Source: Chryseobacterium caseinilyticum (GTDB lineage: Bacteria > Bacteroidota > Bacteroidia > Flavobacteriales > Weeksellaceae). Taken from it: 64,000 bases of DNA. The stretch is from contig NZ_JACYFS010000001.1 in NCBI RefSeq assembly GCF_014837145.1, forward strand, positions 744,001 through 808,000, in the 5' to 3' direction. Shown here piece by piece: positions 26,352 through 34,934 of the stretch (positions are counted from its first letter, which is position 1; each line of letters begins with the position of its first letter). The notes beneath the pieces are model-generated. The model made no database searches, was not told the origin of the DNA, and saw only the letters and a list, made by a program, of their open reading frames with translations. Position numbers and translations under genes: made by a program.

Positions 26352-27413
26352 ATGAATAAAATAATCTCTCAGGAATTCGCCCGTACTTCACAGGGAGAAA
26401 CTGTACATCAATTTATACTCCGTAATGAAAATGGGATGCAGGTGGAAATCATCAATTTCGGAGCAATCATAACTTCAATTTTCGTTCCTGATAAAGATGG
26501 AAACTTTGAAGATGTGGTTTTAGGTTTTAAAAATCCTGAAGATTATTTCAATTCTAATCAATATACCTACGGAGCTGTTGTAGGAAGGTATGCAAACCGA
26601 ATTTCGAATGCCCGTTTTGCTATTGGCAGCAAAGAATATCATGTGACCAAAAACGAGGGGAATAATCATATTCACGGAGGTAAAGAAGGATTTGCCAATA
26701 AAATCTGGCGCGCAGAAATTCTGGAGAAACCAGAATGTGATTCTCTGGCTTTGTATTATCATAGCGTGGACGGGGAAGAAGGTTTTCCCGGGAATCTTTC
26801 TGTCACAGTAATTTATACATTGAGAGATGATAATGCTCTTGAAATTGAATATTTTGCCGAAGCAGATCAATCTACAGTCATTAATCTGACACAGCATTCC
26901 TATTTTAATCTTTCGGGTAAGCATTCTGCAGAAATTACAGATCATGAACTGCAGATTCATGCAGATTATTATCTGCCCATCGATGGAAATTCAATTCCTA
27001 GAGGTAAAATCTGTAGTGTGAAAGATACTCCATTTGATTTTAACATAATGAAAGAAATCGGGAGAGATATTAATCATGACCATGAGCAACTAGTTTTTGG
27101 AAACGGATACGATCACTGCTGGGTGTTGAAAGAGTCAGAATCGCAAATTGCAGGAAATCTTTACCATCGCAAGTCAGGAAGAAATATGGAAATATTTACC
27201 ACTGAGCCGGGAATTCAGTTGTATACAGGAAATTTTCTTGACGGAAAATATGAAAGCAAAACAGGTGGATGTAACACTTTCCGAACTGGACTCTGCCTTG
27301 AAACTCAACATTTTCCCGACTCACCAAATCAGGATCACTTTCCTTCAACAATTTTAAATGCCGGTGAACTTTACAAAAGCAAAACTATTTTTCGGTTTTC
27401 TGCAAGATCATAA
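26352..27413 (+). CDS. galM: Aldose 1-epimerase (galactose mutarotase)
   Basis: A 353-residue cytoplasmic enzyme that interconverts the alpha and beta anomers of galactose and other aldoses. I chose ATG 26352 (MNKIISQEFARTS). Family marks: INFGAIITSIFVPDKDG, VGRYANRI, the catalytic His in LTQHSYFNLSG, EPGIQLYTGNF and the catalytic Glu in CLETQHFPDSPNQ. No galactose operon is beside it. The 307 bases after it are AT-rich and hold only the promoter of the next gene. Confidence 0.9.
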   Translation: MNKIISQEFARTSQGETVHQFILRNENGMQVEIINFGAIITSIFVPDKDGNFEDVVLGFKNPEDYFNSNQYTYGAVVGRYANRISNARFAIGSKEYHVTKNEGNNHIHGGKEGFANKIWRAEILEKPECDSLALYYHSVDGEEGFPGNLSVTVIYTLRDDNALEIEYFAEADQSTVINLTQHSYFNLSGKHSAEITDHELQIHADYYLPIDGNSIPRGKICSVKDTPFDFNIMKEIGRDINHDHEQLVFGNGYDHCWVLKESESQIAGNLYHRKSGRNMEIFTTEPGIQLYTGNFLDGKYESKTGGCNTFRTGLCLETQHFPDSPNQDHFPSTILNAGELYKSKTIFRFSARS

Positions 27414-27674
27414 CACATCAACTGTTACTTTTAGTTACTATAATATTTTTAAGTAGAAATTTTGATTGATAATAAAATTTGCTATTATTTTTAATTAATT
27501 ATTTAAAATTTACACATTTAATCATTATATATTGAATTTGATAATTGAGAAAATGTGGAAATGATTAAATTATTTCGTTAATAAATCTCATTTTGACAAT
27601 TATTTTACATAAAAATACAAATAACATCAGTTTATATGAAATCATATAAAATTATTAACTAAAGATTTTTTTTC

Positions 27675-27704
27675 TTGCTTATTGCAAAATTTTTATTAAT
27701 TTTG
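27675..27704 (+). promoter_or_regulatory. Consensus Bacteroidetes promoter
   Basis: TTG (27675-27677), 19 bases, then TAATTTTG (27697-27704), an exact TAnnTTTG box. The start codon at 27721 follows 16 bases later. Confidence 0.65.
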
Positions 27705-27720
27705 GTCAAAAAATACAAAG

Positions 27721-27978
27721 ATGAAAAAAATCCAGTTCTTATCAGAGACAGGTGATCTTTTGGGCGACATTGCCATAAACGGAATCACAATTTCAGAAAT
27801 CCAAACTTTTTTAGAATCCATTGACAACGAGAGTTTTGAATATTTCTCACTTTATTACGACGAGGAGAGCAAAATCCTGTGCATCGAAGAGGAGAGAGGC
27901 GTAATTTTTCCTCAATACGGTCACTTTATCAGCAAGATTTCAGACAGTAAATACAGACATTGCTTCGATTTTGTATAA
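27721..27978 (+). CDS. Small hypothetical protein
   Basis: An 85-residue acidic cytoplasmic protein (MKKIQFLSETGDLLGDIAIN). It is predicted alpha/beta with no recognised family. It has its own strong promoter and a strong terminator, so it is a one-gene unit and likely well expressed. Confidence 0.65.
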   Translation: MKKIQFLSETGDLLGDIAINGITISEIQTFLESIDNESFEYFSLYYDEESKILCIEEERGVIFPQYGHFISKISDSKYRHCFDFV

Positions 27979-27997
27979 ATACAGGCTATAAAAAATA

Positions 27998-28025
27998 AAA
28001 AACGGTACCAAAAAGTACCGTTTTT
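27998..28025. terminator. Bidirectional terminator
   Basis: Perfect 11-bp stem AAAAACGGTAC/GTACCGTTTTT with a 6-base loop, between convergent genes ending at 27978 and 28029. Confidence 0.85.
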
Positions 28026-28028
28026 CTT

Positions 28029-29426
28029 TTACCAGTTTTTGTCAATCATAAAAACCATCTGACTCATGACGATGGCTCCCAGAAGGAGTTCGCGCCTGTT
28101 GACCTTATCAAAAGTATCTTCGGTTGAGTGATGATAATCAAAATATCTTTGGGTATCAACCACCATCTCAGCAAGGGGAATATCTATTTTTTTCAACGGC
28201 AAAACATCCTGAATAGCTTCAGTCTGATCAAAATCATAGACGCCATACGGTAGGAAATAATTTTTCCATTCAAAAATAAGTCTTCTCCGCTGTGGAGACA
28301 TGTCTAATCTGAAACCTCGCGGTGAATATCCACCGGAGTCTGAACCCAATGCCAGAATGTGTTTTTCTTCCTTTTTCTTTACGTAAGCAGCATACATATC
28401 GCGTCCCTGTCCGCCGTTCTCGCTGTTTGCGAACAGAACAACACGGATAGTGTGATTATTTTCCAGACCTAAAGATTTGAATGCACGCAAAACCTCGATG
28501 CACTGCACTACGCCGGCGCCGTCATCATGTGCACCTTCAGCAAAATCCCACGAATCCAGCTGAGCGCCCAGTAAAATTATTTTTCCGTCTTTTTTTCCGG
28601 GAATTTCTGCAATGATATTTTGGTTGACTGTTTCTCCTTTCGACTGTGCAGACATGTTCAGTTTTGCCTTTACATTTTGTTTAGACAAAAGGTTCTGAAG
28701 CTCATCTGCAGATTTTGCTCCGATGGTTACTGCCGGAATTCTTGCTTTATCGTCAGGTTCGTAAACAATCATTTTTGCATGTGGAACATCGTCGTTGGCT
28801 GTGGTTAAAGATCTGATGATTAAACCTTTTGCCCCTTTCTGACCAATAACTGAAGCAGCAAGAAGCTTATTTTTTGCGGCATTCAGATAGGCATCAACTG
28901 TACTTACATATGTCTGATCCATCGGATGATTAACAAAAATGATTTTATCTTTTACATCAGCAGAGGTAAGTTTGTTTAAATCTTTTACGTCATTAATCAT
29001 CATCAGGTCCGCTATCAGATCTTTCCCACCTGTACCTTCAGAATTTCCGAAAGAGAGCATTCTTATGGATTTCCATTCACCATTTGATGTTTTGATTTGT
29101 AGAGATTCCCGGCCACGAATCCATACCGGAACTTTTACATCCTGCCGCCATACTTTTTCTGCGCCTGCTTCTTTCAGATTTTTTTCTGCCCAATCGGCTG
29201 CTTTGCTGTAGCCGGCAGTTCCGCTGAATCGGACACCAACACCTTTGGTCAATTCTCCCAAATTGTTGTAGGCAGCGCCATTGATCATAATTTCATCTGA
29301 TATTTTTTTAAATTCAGAATGATAATTGAACTTTTCAGCTGCCGGTTTTGGCTTCTTTACAGGTTTTTTCTGTGAAAATAAAAATCCACTCAGAAAGAGT
29401 GGAAGTATAATGAGAATTTTTTTCAT
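28029..29426 (-). CDS. M28 family peptidase-like secreted protein, metal site altered
   Basis: A 465-residue exported protein (signal peptide about 1-18) with the layout of carboxypeptidase Q: PA-like insert around 120-250, then the M28 domain. The order of metal motifs is clear, but GHLDSWD reads GAQLDSWD (Q289) and the AEE motif reads NSEN (S335-E336-N337), so one His and one Glu metal ligand are replaced. The bridging Asp (GAHDDGAG), the later Asp (SDSGG) and the final His (DYHHSTEDTF) remain. It may be an inactive or metal-modified homologue. Confidence 0.75.
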   Translation of the reverse strand: MKKILIILPLFLSGFLFSQKKPVKKPKPAAEKFNYHSEFKKISDEIMINGAAYNNLGELTKGVGVRFSGTAGYSKAADWAEKNLKEAGAEKVWRQDVKVPVWIRGRESLQIKTSNGEWKSIRMLSFGNSEGTGGKDLIADLMMINDVKDLNKLTSADVKDKIIFVNHPMDQTYVSTVDAYLNAAKNKLLAASVIGQKGAKGLIIRSLTTANDDVPHAKMIVYEPDDKARIPAVTIGAKSADELQNLLSKQNVKAKLNMSAQSKGETVNQNIIAEIPGKKDGKIILLGAQLDSWDFAEGAHDDGAGVVQCIEVLRAFKSLGLENNHTIRVVLFANSENGGQGRDMYAAYVKKKEEKHILALGSDSGGYSPRGFRLDMSPQRRRLIFEWKNYFLPYGVYDFDQTEAIQDVLPLKKIDIPLAEMVVDTQRYFDYHHSTEDTFDKVNRRELLLGAIVMSQMVFMIDKNW

Positions 29427-29479
29427 TTTAAACTGCCCGAATCATTTCAGAGCATAAATTTAATTAAAAAATAAAATAA

Positions 29480-30724
29480 TTACTGCTTCATGTCATACAT
29501 TAACAGTGCAGTAACTAATTTTGGCTCAATAAAAGTACATTTTGGAGGCATTCTCAGTTTTAAATCGGAAATTTTAATCATATCATTAAAACTTACAGGA
29601 AAAATTCCAAATCCTACTTTGCCTTCACCGTTGTCTACTTTTTCTTTCAAAAGGTTAATTCCTGCCAGATTGGATGAACCTTTTACGTAAGAGATTTTAT
29701 CTGAACTGTCTGAATCTTCTATATTTAAAATATCATTGATGATGTATTTGTCCAAAAGATGATGATCAAGATTGTCCAAAGACATTTCCTGCGAACGAAG
29801 GTCGTGTTTTACGTGAAGAGAATAATATTTCCCGTCAAGATACATTGAAATGTGGAATTTCTGAGAAGGGTAGTAAGGCGTTTCACCTTTTTCGTGAATT
29901 AAAAAATATTTATCAAGTTTTTTTAAAAATTCCTCTGTTGACAAGCCATTGAGATCAGTTACAATACGGTTGTAATCATGAATTTTGATAGATTGGTTTG
30001 AAACAATAAAGCTGTAAACAAAATTATAAGCTTCTGTTCCTGAGTGCCTTTTGTTCTTTTCTTTGAGACGTTGGGCATGTAAAGCCGTTGAACCAATCCT
30101 GTGATGTCCGTCGGCGATGTAAAAAGAGTCAATCTGGTCAATCACTTCTTTAAACTGCTGAAGTTTCAGTCTGTTATCAATTTTCCAGATCTTGTGTCGG
30201 ATTCCGATGGTGTCTACATGATTAAAAATAGGAACATTTTTTTCCTCATGATTCATCAGAAGCTCAATTTTAGGACTCGACTGATAAGTCAGTAAAACCG
30301 GTTCGGCCTGCAAATTCACTTTGTCAAGATAATGAGCCAGTTTCTCTTTTTTCTGAGGAATTGTACTTTCGTGTCTCTTGATTTTTCCGTTCCAGAAATC
30401 TTCTATGCTGGCAAGACCCATCAATCCTCTGTACACTTGTTTGTTAGGATAAATCTGCTCATAAAGATAAAAAGCAGAGCTGTCCTGCACCAATATATTT
30501 TCTTCTAAAAGTTCTTCAAAAGTAGTGCGTATTTTCCTTAAATTCCTGTCTACATCTTTAGATTTGCTCACCACATAAGGCTTGATCATATTAATATATG
30601 TATTTTCCTTCTGAGCCTTTTCTGTGATCTGAGCCTGAGTGAAATTATCTAAAGGGTGCGTAGGGAACGTTGCCTCATGATCTTTATGAGGTCTTATTCC
30701 GCGGAATGGTCTAAAAACAGGCAT
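29480..30724 (-). CDS. DUF1015 family protein, serine-operon partner
   Basis: A 414-residue cytoplasmic protein of DUF1015 (VFRPFRGIRP at the start, HPLDNFTQ, and ADGHHRIGSTALH at 204-216). The DGHHR motif recalls the ParB/Srx-fold family that includes free serine kinases, but that link is inference. It lies 6 bases after the phosphoglycerate dehydrogenase gene, in one transcript with serC and serA on the upstream side, which suggests a role in serine metabolism. Confidence 0.75.
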   Translation of the reverse strand: MPVFRPFRGIRPHKDHEATFPTHPLDNFTQAQITEKAQKENTYINMIKPYVVSKSKDVDRNLRKIRTTFEELLEENILVQDSSAFYLYEQIYPNKQVYRGLMGLASIEDFWNGKIKRHESTIPQKKEKLAHYLDKVNLQAEPVLLTYQSSPKIELLMNHEEKNVPIFNHVDTIGIRHKIWKIDNRLKLQQFKEVIDQIDSFYIADGHHRIGSTALHAQRLKEKNKRHSGTEAYNFVYSFIVSNQSIKIHDYNRIVTDLNGLSTEEFLKKLDKYFLIHEKGETPYYPSQKFHISMYLDGKYYSLHVKHDLRSQEMSLDNLDHHLLDKYIINDILNIEDSDSSDKISYVKGSSNLAGINLLKEKVDNGEGKVGFGIFPVSFNDMIKISDLKLRMPPKCTFIEPKLVTALLMYDMKQ

Positions 30725-30730
30725 ATTTTA

Positions 30731-31696
30731 TTATATAGTTTGGTTGATTTTAATGATTTGCTCAGCAAGCTCAATCCCGATTTTTTCCTGTGCATCCATC
30801 GTATTTCCGCCTACGTGTGGTGAAAGCGAAAGGTTTGGATTCATCAGAAGAATGAGTTCAGGTTTGGGTTCGTTTTCGAAAACATCAAGAGCTGCACCGG
30901 CAACTTTTCCGCTTTCGATATAATCGAGCAAGGCAACTTCATTCAGAACGCCGCCTCTTGCTGTATTTACAATAAACACTCCATCTTTCATTTTTTCAAA
31001 CTGTGGAGTATCAATAATATATTCTGTGGTTTTTGGTGTGTTGATGCTGATAAAATCTGTTTCCTTCAGAAATTCGTCAGTATCATTGGTGGATGTGATT
31101 TCAAAATTTAAACTCTGACCGTCAAAAAAATTAAGTGTCAAAATTTCAGTTCGTGGTTTTCTGGTCAGAACTTTAATTTTCATTCCTAAAGAAATACCGA
31201 TTTTCACCACTTCCTGTCCGATGCTTCCAAAACCAATCACACCCAAAGTTTTACCGGAAAGCTCAGAAGCTTTATTGAAAGATTTTTTCATGGCATCGAA
31301 ATGCGTGTCTCCTTCCAAAGGCATCAGACGGTTGGATTCATGAAGAAATCTAGCAAGAGAGAAAAAATGTCCGAAAACCAATTCAGCTACCGATTTTGAT
31401 GAAGCAGTTGGTGTATTAATTACATAAAGACCCTTTTCAATGGCGTATTCCACATCGATATTATCCATTCCAATACCGCCGCGTCCTACAATTTTCAGAG
31501 ACGGACATGCGTCAATGAGCTCTTTTCGAACTTTAGTTGCACTTCTTACAAGAAGAACGTTTACACTGTTTTCGTTGATAAAATTAGCAAGGTGATCCTG
31601 AGCAACTTTGTGCTCCAAAAACTCGAAGCCCGCATTTTTGAGTGCAGCTTCTCCGCTTTTTGAAATTCCGTCGTTGGCTAAAATTTTCATGCTCAT
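30731..31696 (-). CDS. serA: D-3-phosphoglycerate dehydrogenase (D-2-hydroxyacid dehydrogenase)
   Basis: A 321-residue NAD-dependent enzyme that makes 3-phosphohydroxypyruvate in the first step of serine synthesis. Seen: VLLVRSATKVRKE, the Rossmann motif GVIGFGSIGQEV, the catalytic Arg in VNTARGG, and the final His in SPHVGGNT. It has no ACT domain, so it is the short form without allosteric serine control. Gene order serC-serA-DUF1015 on one strand supports the serine pathway assignment. Confidence 0.85.
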   Translation of the reverse strand: MSMKILANDGISKSGEAALKNAGFEFLEHKVAQDHLANFINENSVNVLLVRSATKVRKELIDACPSLKIVGRGGIGMDNIDVEYAIEKGLYVINTPTASSKSVAELVFGHFFSLARFLHESNRLMPLEGDTHFDAMKKSFNKASELSGKTLGVIGFGSIGQEVVKIGISLGMKIKVLTRKPRTEILTLNFFDGQSLNFEITSTNDTDEFLKETDFISINTPKTTEYIIDTPQFEKMKDGVFIVNTARGGVLNEVALLDYIESGKVAGAALDVFENEPKPELILLMNPNLSLSPHVGGNTMDAQEKIGIELAEQIIKINQTI

Positions 31697-31708
31697 TTTT
31701 ATTTATTC

Positions 31709-31757
31709 AATATCAGACATCAGAAAAAGAAAAAATCCCGTTCCAATGTCTGATATT
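31709..31757. promoter_or_regulatory. Inverted repeat between serC and serA
   Basis: Perfect 12-bp arms AATATCAGACAT and ATGTCTGATATT separated by 25 bases, in the 102-base space between the two genes. It may be a processing or regulatory hairpin; no long T tract follows on the minus strand. Confidence 0.4.
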
Positions 31758-31798
31758 TTACTTTTAATTATATTAAAAATTGGGTCGTCTAATATAAG

Positions 31799-32863
31799 TT
31801 ATTTTATTGAATTCATCACATCTACCAAAACCTGCACGCTTTCAATAGGTAAGGCGTTGTAAATACTTGCACGGTATCCCCCTAAACTTCGGTGGCCGTT
31901 CAGCCCGCTGATGCCGGCAGATTTCCATGCTGCGTCAAATTCTTCCTTCTTAGAATCATCAATTAATTTAAATGAAACATTCATCAAAGAACGGTCTTCA
32001 TCGCGGCAGTAGGTTTCAAATAAAGGATGATTATCAATGGTATCGTATAAAAGTTTTGCTTTGGCAATATTTCTTTCCTCAGCAGCTGCGATTCCTCCAT
32101 TGTTTTCTAAATGCTGCAAAGTGAGCAACGTAGCATAAACTGGGAAAACCGGTGGCGTGTTGTACATCGATTCCTTTGAAATATGCTGAGAATAATCCAA
32201 AATTGAGAACATATTTTCTCTTCCTGTTTTTCCTAAAATTTCTTTTTTAATGACCACGAGAGTAACTCCCGCTGGACCCATATTTTTCTGAGCTCCGGCG
32301 TAAATTAAGTCAAACTTAGAAAAATCCAACTGTCTTGAAAAAATATCTGAACTCATATCACAAACCATCAGAGTATCCACTTCAGGAAACTCTTTGATCT
32401 GTGTTCCGTAAATTGTATTGTTTGATGTACAGTGAAAATAATCGTATTCTGAACCTACTTTATAATCTTTCGGAATATAAGAGTAGTTGTCTTCTTTTGA
32501 AGAACCTACAACATCAACGTCACCTACTTTTTTAGCTTCCTTGATTGCTCCGGCAGCCCAAACTCCTGTATCAAGATATGCTGCTTTACCGCCAACTTTC
32601 AGAATATTGTAAGGCACCATCGCAAACTGTAAACTTGCTCCGCCACCCAGATAAAGTACTTCATAATCATCACCAAGATTCATTAATCTCTTAACAATTG
32701 CACGTGCTTCGTCCATTACAGCTACAAAATCTTTACTTCTGTGAGAAATCTCAAGAAGAGAAAGACCGATTCCGTTAAAATCCAGGATTGCTTCTGCTGA
32801 TTTCTGAAAGACTTCCTGAGGTAAGATACAAGGTCCTGCGCTGAAGTTGTGCTTTTTGCCCAT
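31799..32863 (-). CDS. serC: Phosphoserine aminotransferase
   Basis: A 354-residue PLP enzyme converting 3-phosphohydroxypyruvate and glutamate to phosphoserine. Family marks: KHNFSAGPCILPQEVF at the start, LYLGGGASLQFAMVP, CDMSSDIFSR, the Schiff-base Lys in YAGAQKNMGPAG, and GHRSLGGYRASIYNA near the C-terminus. It lies upstream of serA in the same direction. No serB is present in the window. Confidence 0.95.
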   Translation of the reverse strand: MGKKHNFSAGPCILPQEVFQKSAEAILDFNGIGLSLLEISHRSKDFVAVMDEARAIVKRLMNLGDDYEVLYLGGGASLQFAMVPYNILKVGGKAAYLDTGVWAAGAIKEAKKVGDVDVVGSSKEDNYSYIPKDYKVGSEYDYFHCTSNNTIYGTQIKEFPEVDTLMVCDMSSDIFSRQLDFSKFDLIYAGAQKNMGPAGVTLVVIKKEILGKTGRENMFSILDYSQHISKESMYNTPPVFPVYATLLTLQHLENNGGIAAAEERNIAKAKLLYDTIDNHPLFETYCRDEDRSLMNVSFKLIDDSKKEEFDAAWKSAGISGLNGHRSLGGYRASIYNALPIESVQVLVDVMNSIK

Positions 32864-32949
32864 AATTTCAAATTGTTTTTTGCAGTTTTCTACGCTGCGG
32901 TTTATTTATTAGAGTTTATTAATTTTAAAAGTTTAAAGATAAAAAAAAA

Positions 32950-32972
32950 CCGCCTCATTTCAATTGAGACGG
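32950..32972 (-). terminator. Intrinsic terminator of the ferredoxin gene
   Basis: Stem CCGTCTCA/TGAGGCGG on the minus strand (one G-U pair), followed by about nine T. Placed 7 bases after the ferredoxin stop. Confidence 0.75.
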
Positions 32973-32978
32973 CGTATT

Positions 32979-33329
32979 TTATTCACCATGAAGGAATGCT
33001 TTTTTCTCAAGCAGTGCTTCTTCGGTTTCTACATGATCTTCATCCGGTACGCAACAGTCTACAGGACAAACGGCTGCACACTGTGGCTCTTCGTGGAAGC
33101 CTTTACATTCAGTACATTTATCTGTTACAATAAAATATACGTCATCACTTACAGGTTCCTGAGGTGAATCTGCATCGATTGTAAGACCCGAAGGCATGGT
33201 TACTTTTCCGCTGAGTTCGGTGCCTTCAGAAGCTTTCCAGTCTACGGCTCCTTCATATATTGCATTGTTGGGACATTCCGGTTCGCAGGCTCCGCAATTA
33301 ATGCATTCATCAGTTATTTTAATAGCCAT
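32979..33329 (-). CDS. 4Fe-4S ferredoxin
   Basis: A 116-residue electron carrier with two 4Fe-4S motifs. The first is CINCGACEPECP at 11-22, the second is split by an insertion, CTECKGFHEEPQCAAVCPVDCC (motif near 76-97). The region between, about 50 residues, is longer than in minimal two-cluster ferredoxins and is of the type seen in Bacteroidetes. It is upstream of serC but separated by a terminator, and divergent from the LuxC-type reductase. Confidence 0.9.
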   Translation of the reverse strand: MAIKITDECINCGACEPECPNNAIYEGAVDWKASEGTELSGKVTMPSGLTIDADSPQEPVSDDVYFIVTDKCTECKGFHEEPQCAAVCPVDCCVPDEDHVETEEALLEKKAFLHGE

Positions 33330-33342
33330 CGCTAATTTTTTT

Positions 33343-33350
33343 TAAATTTG
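33343..33350 (+). promoter_or_regulatory. -7 box of the LuxC-type reductase gene
   Basis: TAAATTTG matches TAnnTTTG, 37 bases before ATG 33388. The upstream TTTG element is weak. Confidence 0.4.
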
Positions 33351-33352
33351 CA

Positions 33353-33360
33353 CAAAATTA
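33353..33360 (-). promoter_or_regulatory. -7 box of the ferredoxin gene
   Basis: On the minus strand TAATTTTG (33360-33353) matches the consensus, 23 bases before the ferredoxin start. It lies 2 bases from the oppositely directed box at 33343-33350, so the two promoters overlap and should compete. Confidence 0.5.
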
Positions 33361-33387
33361 CAAAATATTCCCAAACTGAAGCGAATT

Positions 33388-34422
33388 ATGAATGTTGAGC
33401 AGAGAGTTTTAGAACTTGTCCAGTTAAGTGACTGGATAAACACATATTTATCAAAAGATTCTGGTAAATTTAATGAAAATGATGCAGAATTCGAACAAAT
33501 ACTTCGGAAATCTGAAATTGAAAATCCGTGGTTTACGCAGGAAAATCAAAAATTAGCTTTGGAACAGTGGGTTTCTGTTTTAAATCAGTCCGAAATCGAG
33601 CAGTGGCTCAGTAAATATCCCGAAAATAAAATTCAGAAAAGGGTAGGACTTATTCTAGCTGGAAATATTCCGTTGGTGGGTTTTCACGATGTAATTTCTG
33701 TAATTTTAAGCAATCATATTCCAGTCATTAAATTATCATCAAAAGACAAATCAATGCTTCCTTTTTTGCTTAAAAAATGGAAAGAGATTTCCAACGGCAG
33801 TCTTCAGTATGAAACTGTGGAAAGACTGGAAGATTTTGATGCAGTAATTGCCACAGGAAGCAACAATACAGCGCGATATCTGGAGTATTATTTTAAAGAT
33901 CACCATTCGATAATCCGCAGAAACCGAACTTCTGTAGGAGTCATTTCAGGAAATGAAACTGCTGAGGAGCTCAGGCTTTTGGCGAGTGATATTTTTCAGT
34001 ATTTTGGTTTGGGATGCAGAAATGTGACCCGACTTTTTATTCCCAAAGATTTTGTAATCGACAGAGTTTTTGAAAGTTTTATTGATTTTAAAGAAATCAT
34101 CAATCATAATAAATACGCTAATAATTACGATTACAACAGAGCTGTTTACCTTTTGAATCAGGATAAATTCTGGGATAATAATTTTGTGATGCTGAAGGAG
34201 GATGAGAAATTATTCAGTCCGCTTTCTGTGATTCATTTCAGCAGATATGAAAATATTGATGAAGTGAAAAGTTTTATCGCTGAAAACGAAGAAAACATTC
34301 AGTGCGTGGTTACTAAAGATAAAAATATTGAAAATGCTGTTGCGTTTGGGGAGGCTCAGAACCCATCATTAGATACCTACGCAGATAATGTGGATACAAT
34401 GGAATTTCTGTCTGTAATCTGA
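33388..34422 (+). CDS. Acyl-CoA reductase (LuxC-like)
   Basis: A 344-residue protein of the LuxC/acyl-CoA reductase superfamily (aldehyde dehydrogenase fold), which reduces acyl thioesters to aldehydes with NADPH. Seen: RVGLILAGNIPLVGFHDVISV (nucleotide region), the likely active-site Cys in GLGCRNVTRLFIP, and GSNNTARYLEYYF. It is divergent from the ferredoxin, and a short secreted protein follows. The acyl substrate is unknown. Confidence 0.8.
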   Translation: MNVEQRVLELVQLSDWINTYLSKDSGKFNENDAEFEQILRKSEIENPWFTQENQKLALEQWVSVLNQSEIEQWLSKYPENKIQKRVGLILAGNIPLVGFHDVISVILSNHIPVIKLSSKDKSMLPFLLKKWKEISNGSLQYETVERLEDFDAVIATGSNNTARYLEYYFKDHHSIIRRNRTSVGVISGNETAEELRLLASDIFQYFGLGCRNVTRLFIPKDFVIDRVFESFIDFKEIINHNKYANNYDYNRAVYLLNQDKFWDNNFVMLKEDEKLFSPLSVIHFSRYENIDEVKSFIAENEENIQCVVTKDKNIENAVAFGEAQNPSLDTYADNVDTMEFLSVI

Positions 34423-34459
34423 TAATTTTTTGTATCTTCATGCTGTCAAAATCCAAAAT

Positions 34460-34909
34460 ATGAAAAAGCTGATTCTTTTTTCGGCATTAATTTTATCACA
34501 ACTTTATTTCTCGCAGACGTCTGGAGGAATCAGGATCGTTGAAAGTAAAAAAACAGATTTGAAATCTGAACTTCCAAAGGATAAAATTAAAATGTATGAT
34601 TCTAATTTTCAAAGCTTTGTATCAGCGATGAAAAATTCAGATAAAACAAAAATTTCGTCTCTACTTTCCGAAAAAGTGAAGGAGATAGTTACTGACGAGC
34701 ATATTAAAAAACTGTCTGGAGGCATTAGTTTCGACAGAAAAATGGAGGTGTACAAAAGCGGTTATCAGACGATTATCAACAATGAAACTTACCCTGCTAT
34801 TCAGTATAAATTTGCAGATGACAAATCTGTACCACCCGCTGATCTGGTAACAGCAATCTTCGAAGAAAACGGGAAAATTTTAGGTATAAAACCTGAATTC
34901 AGACAATAA
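34460..34909 (+). CDS. Small secreted protein of unknown function
   Basis: A 149-residue protein; ATG 34460 gives a clear signal peptide (MKKLILFSALILSQLYFSQT). The mature part has one or two alpha/beta repeats like the NTF2-like or DUF4878 folds of secreted proteins, but no firm assignment. It follows the reductase with 37 bases between. Confidence 0.65.
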   Translation: MKKLILFSALILSQLYFSQTSGGIRIVESKKTDLKSELPKDKIKMYDSNFQSFVSAMKNSDKTKISSLLSEKVKEIVTDEHIKKLSGGISFDRKMEVYKSGYQTIINNETYPAIQYKFADDKSVPPADLVTAIFEENGKILGIKPEFRQ

Positions 34910-34934
34910 AAATTTAAACAGATATTATATAATT

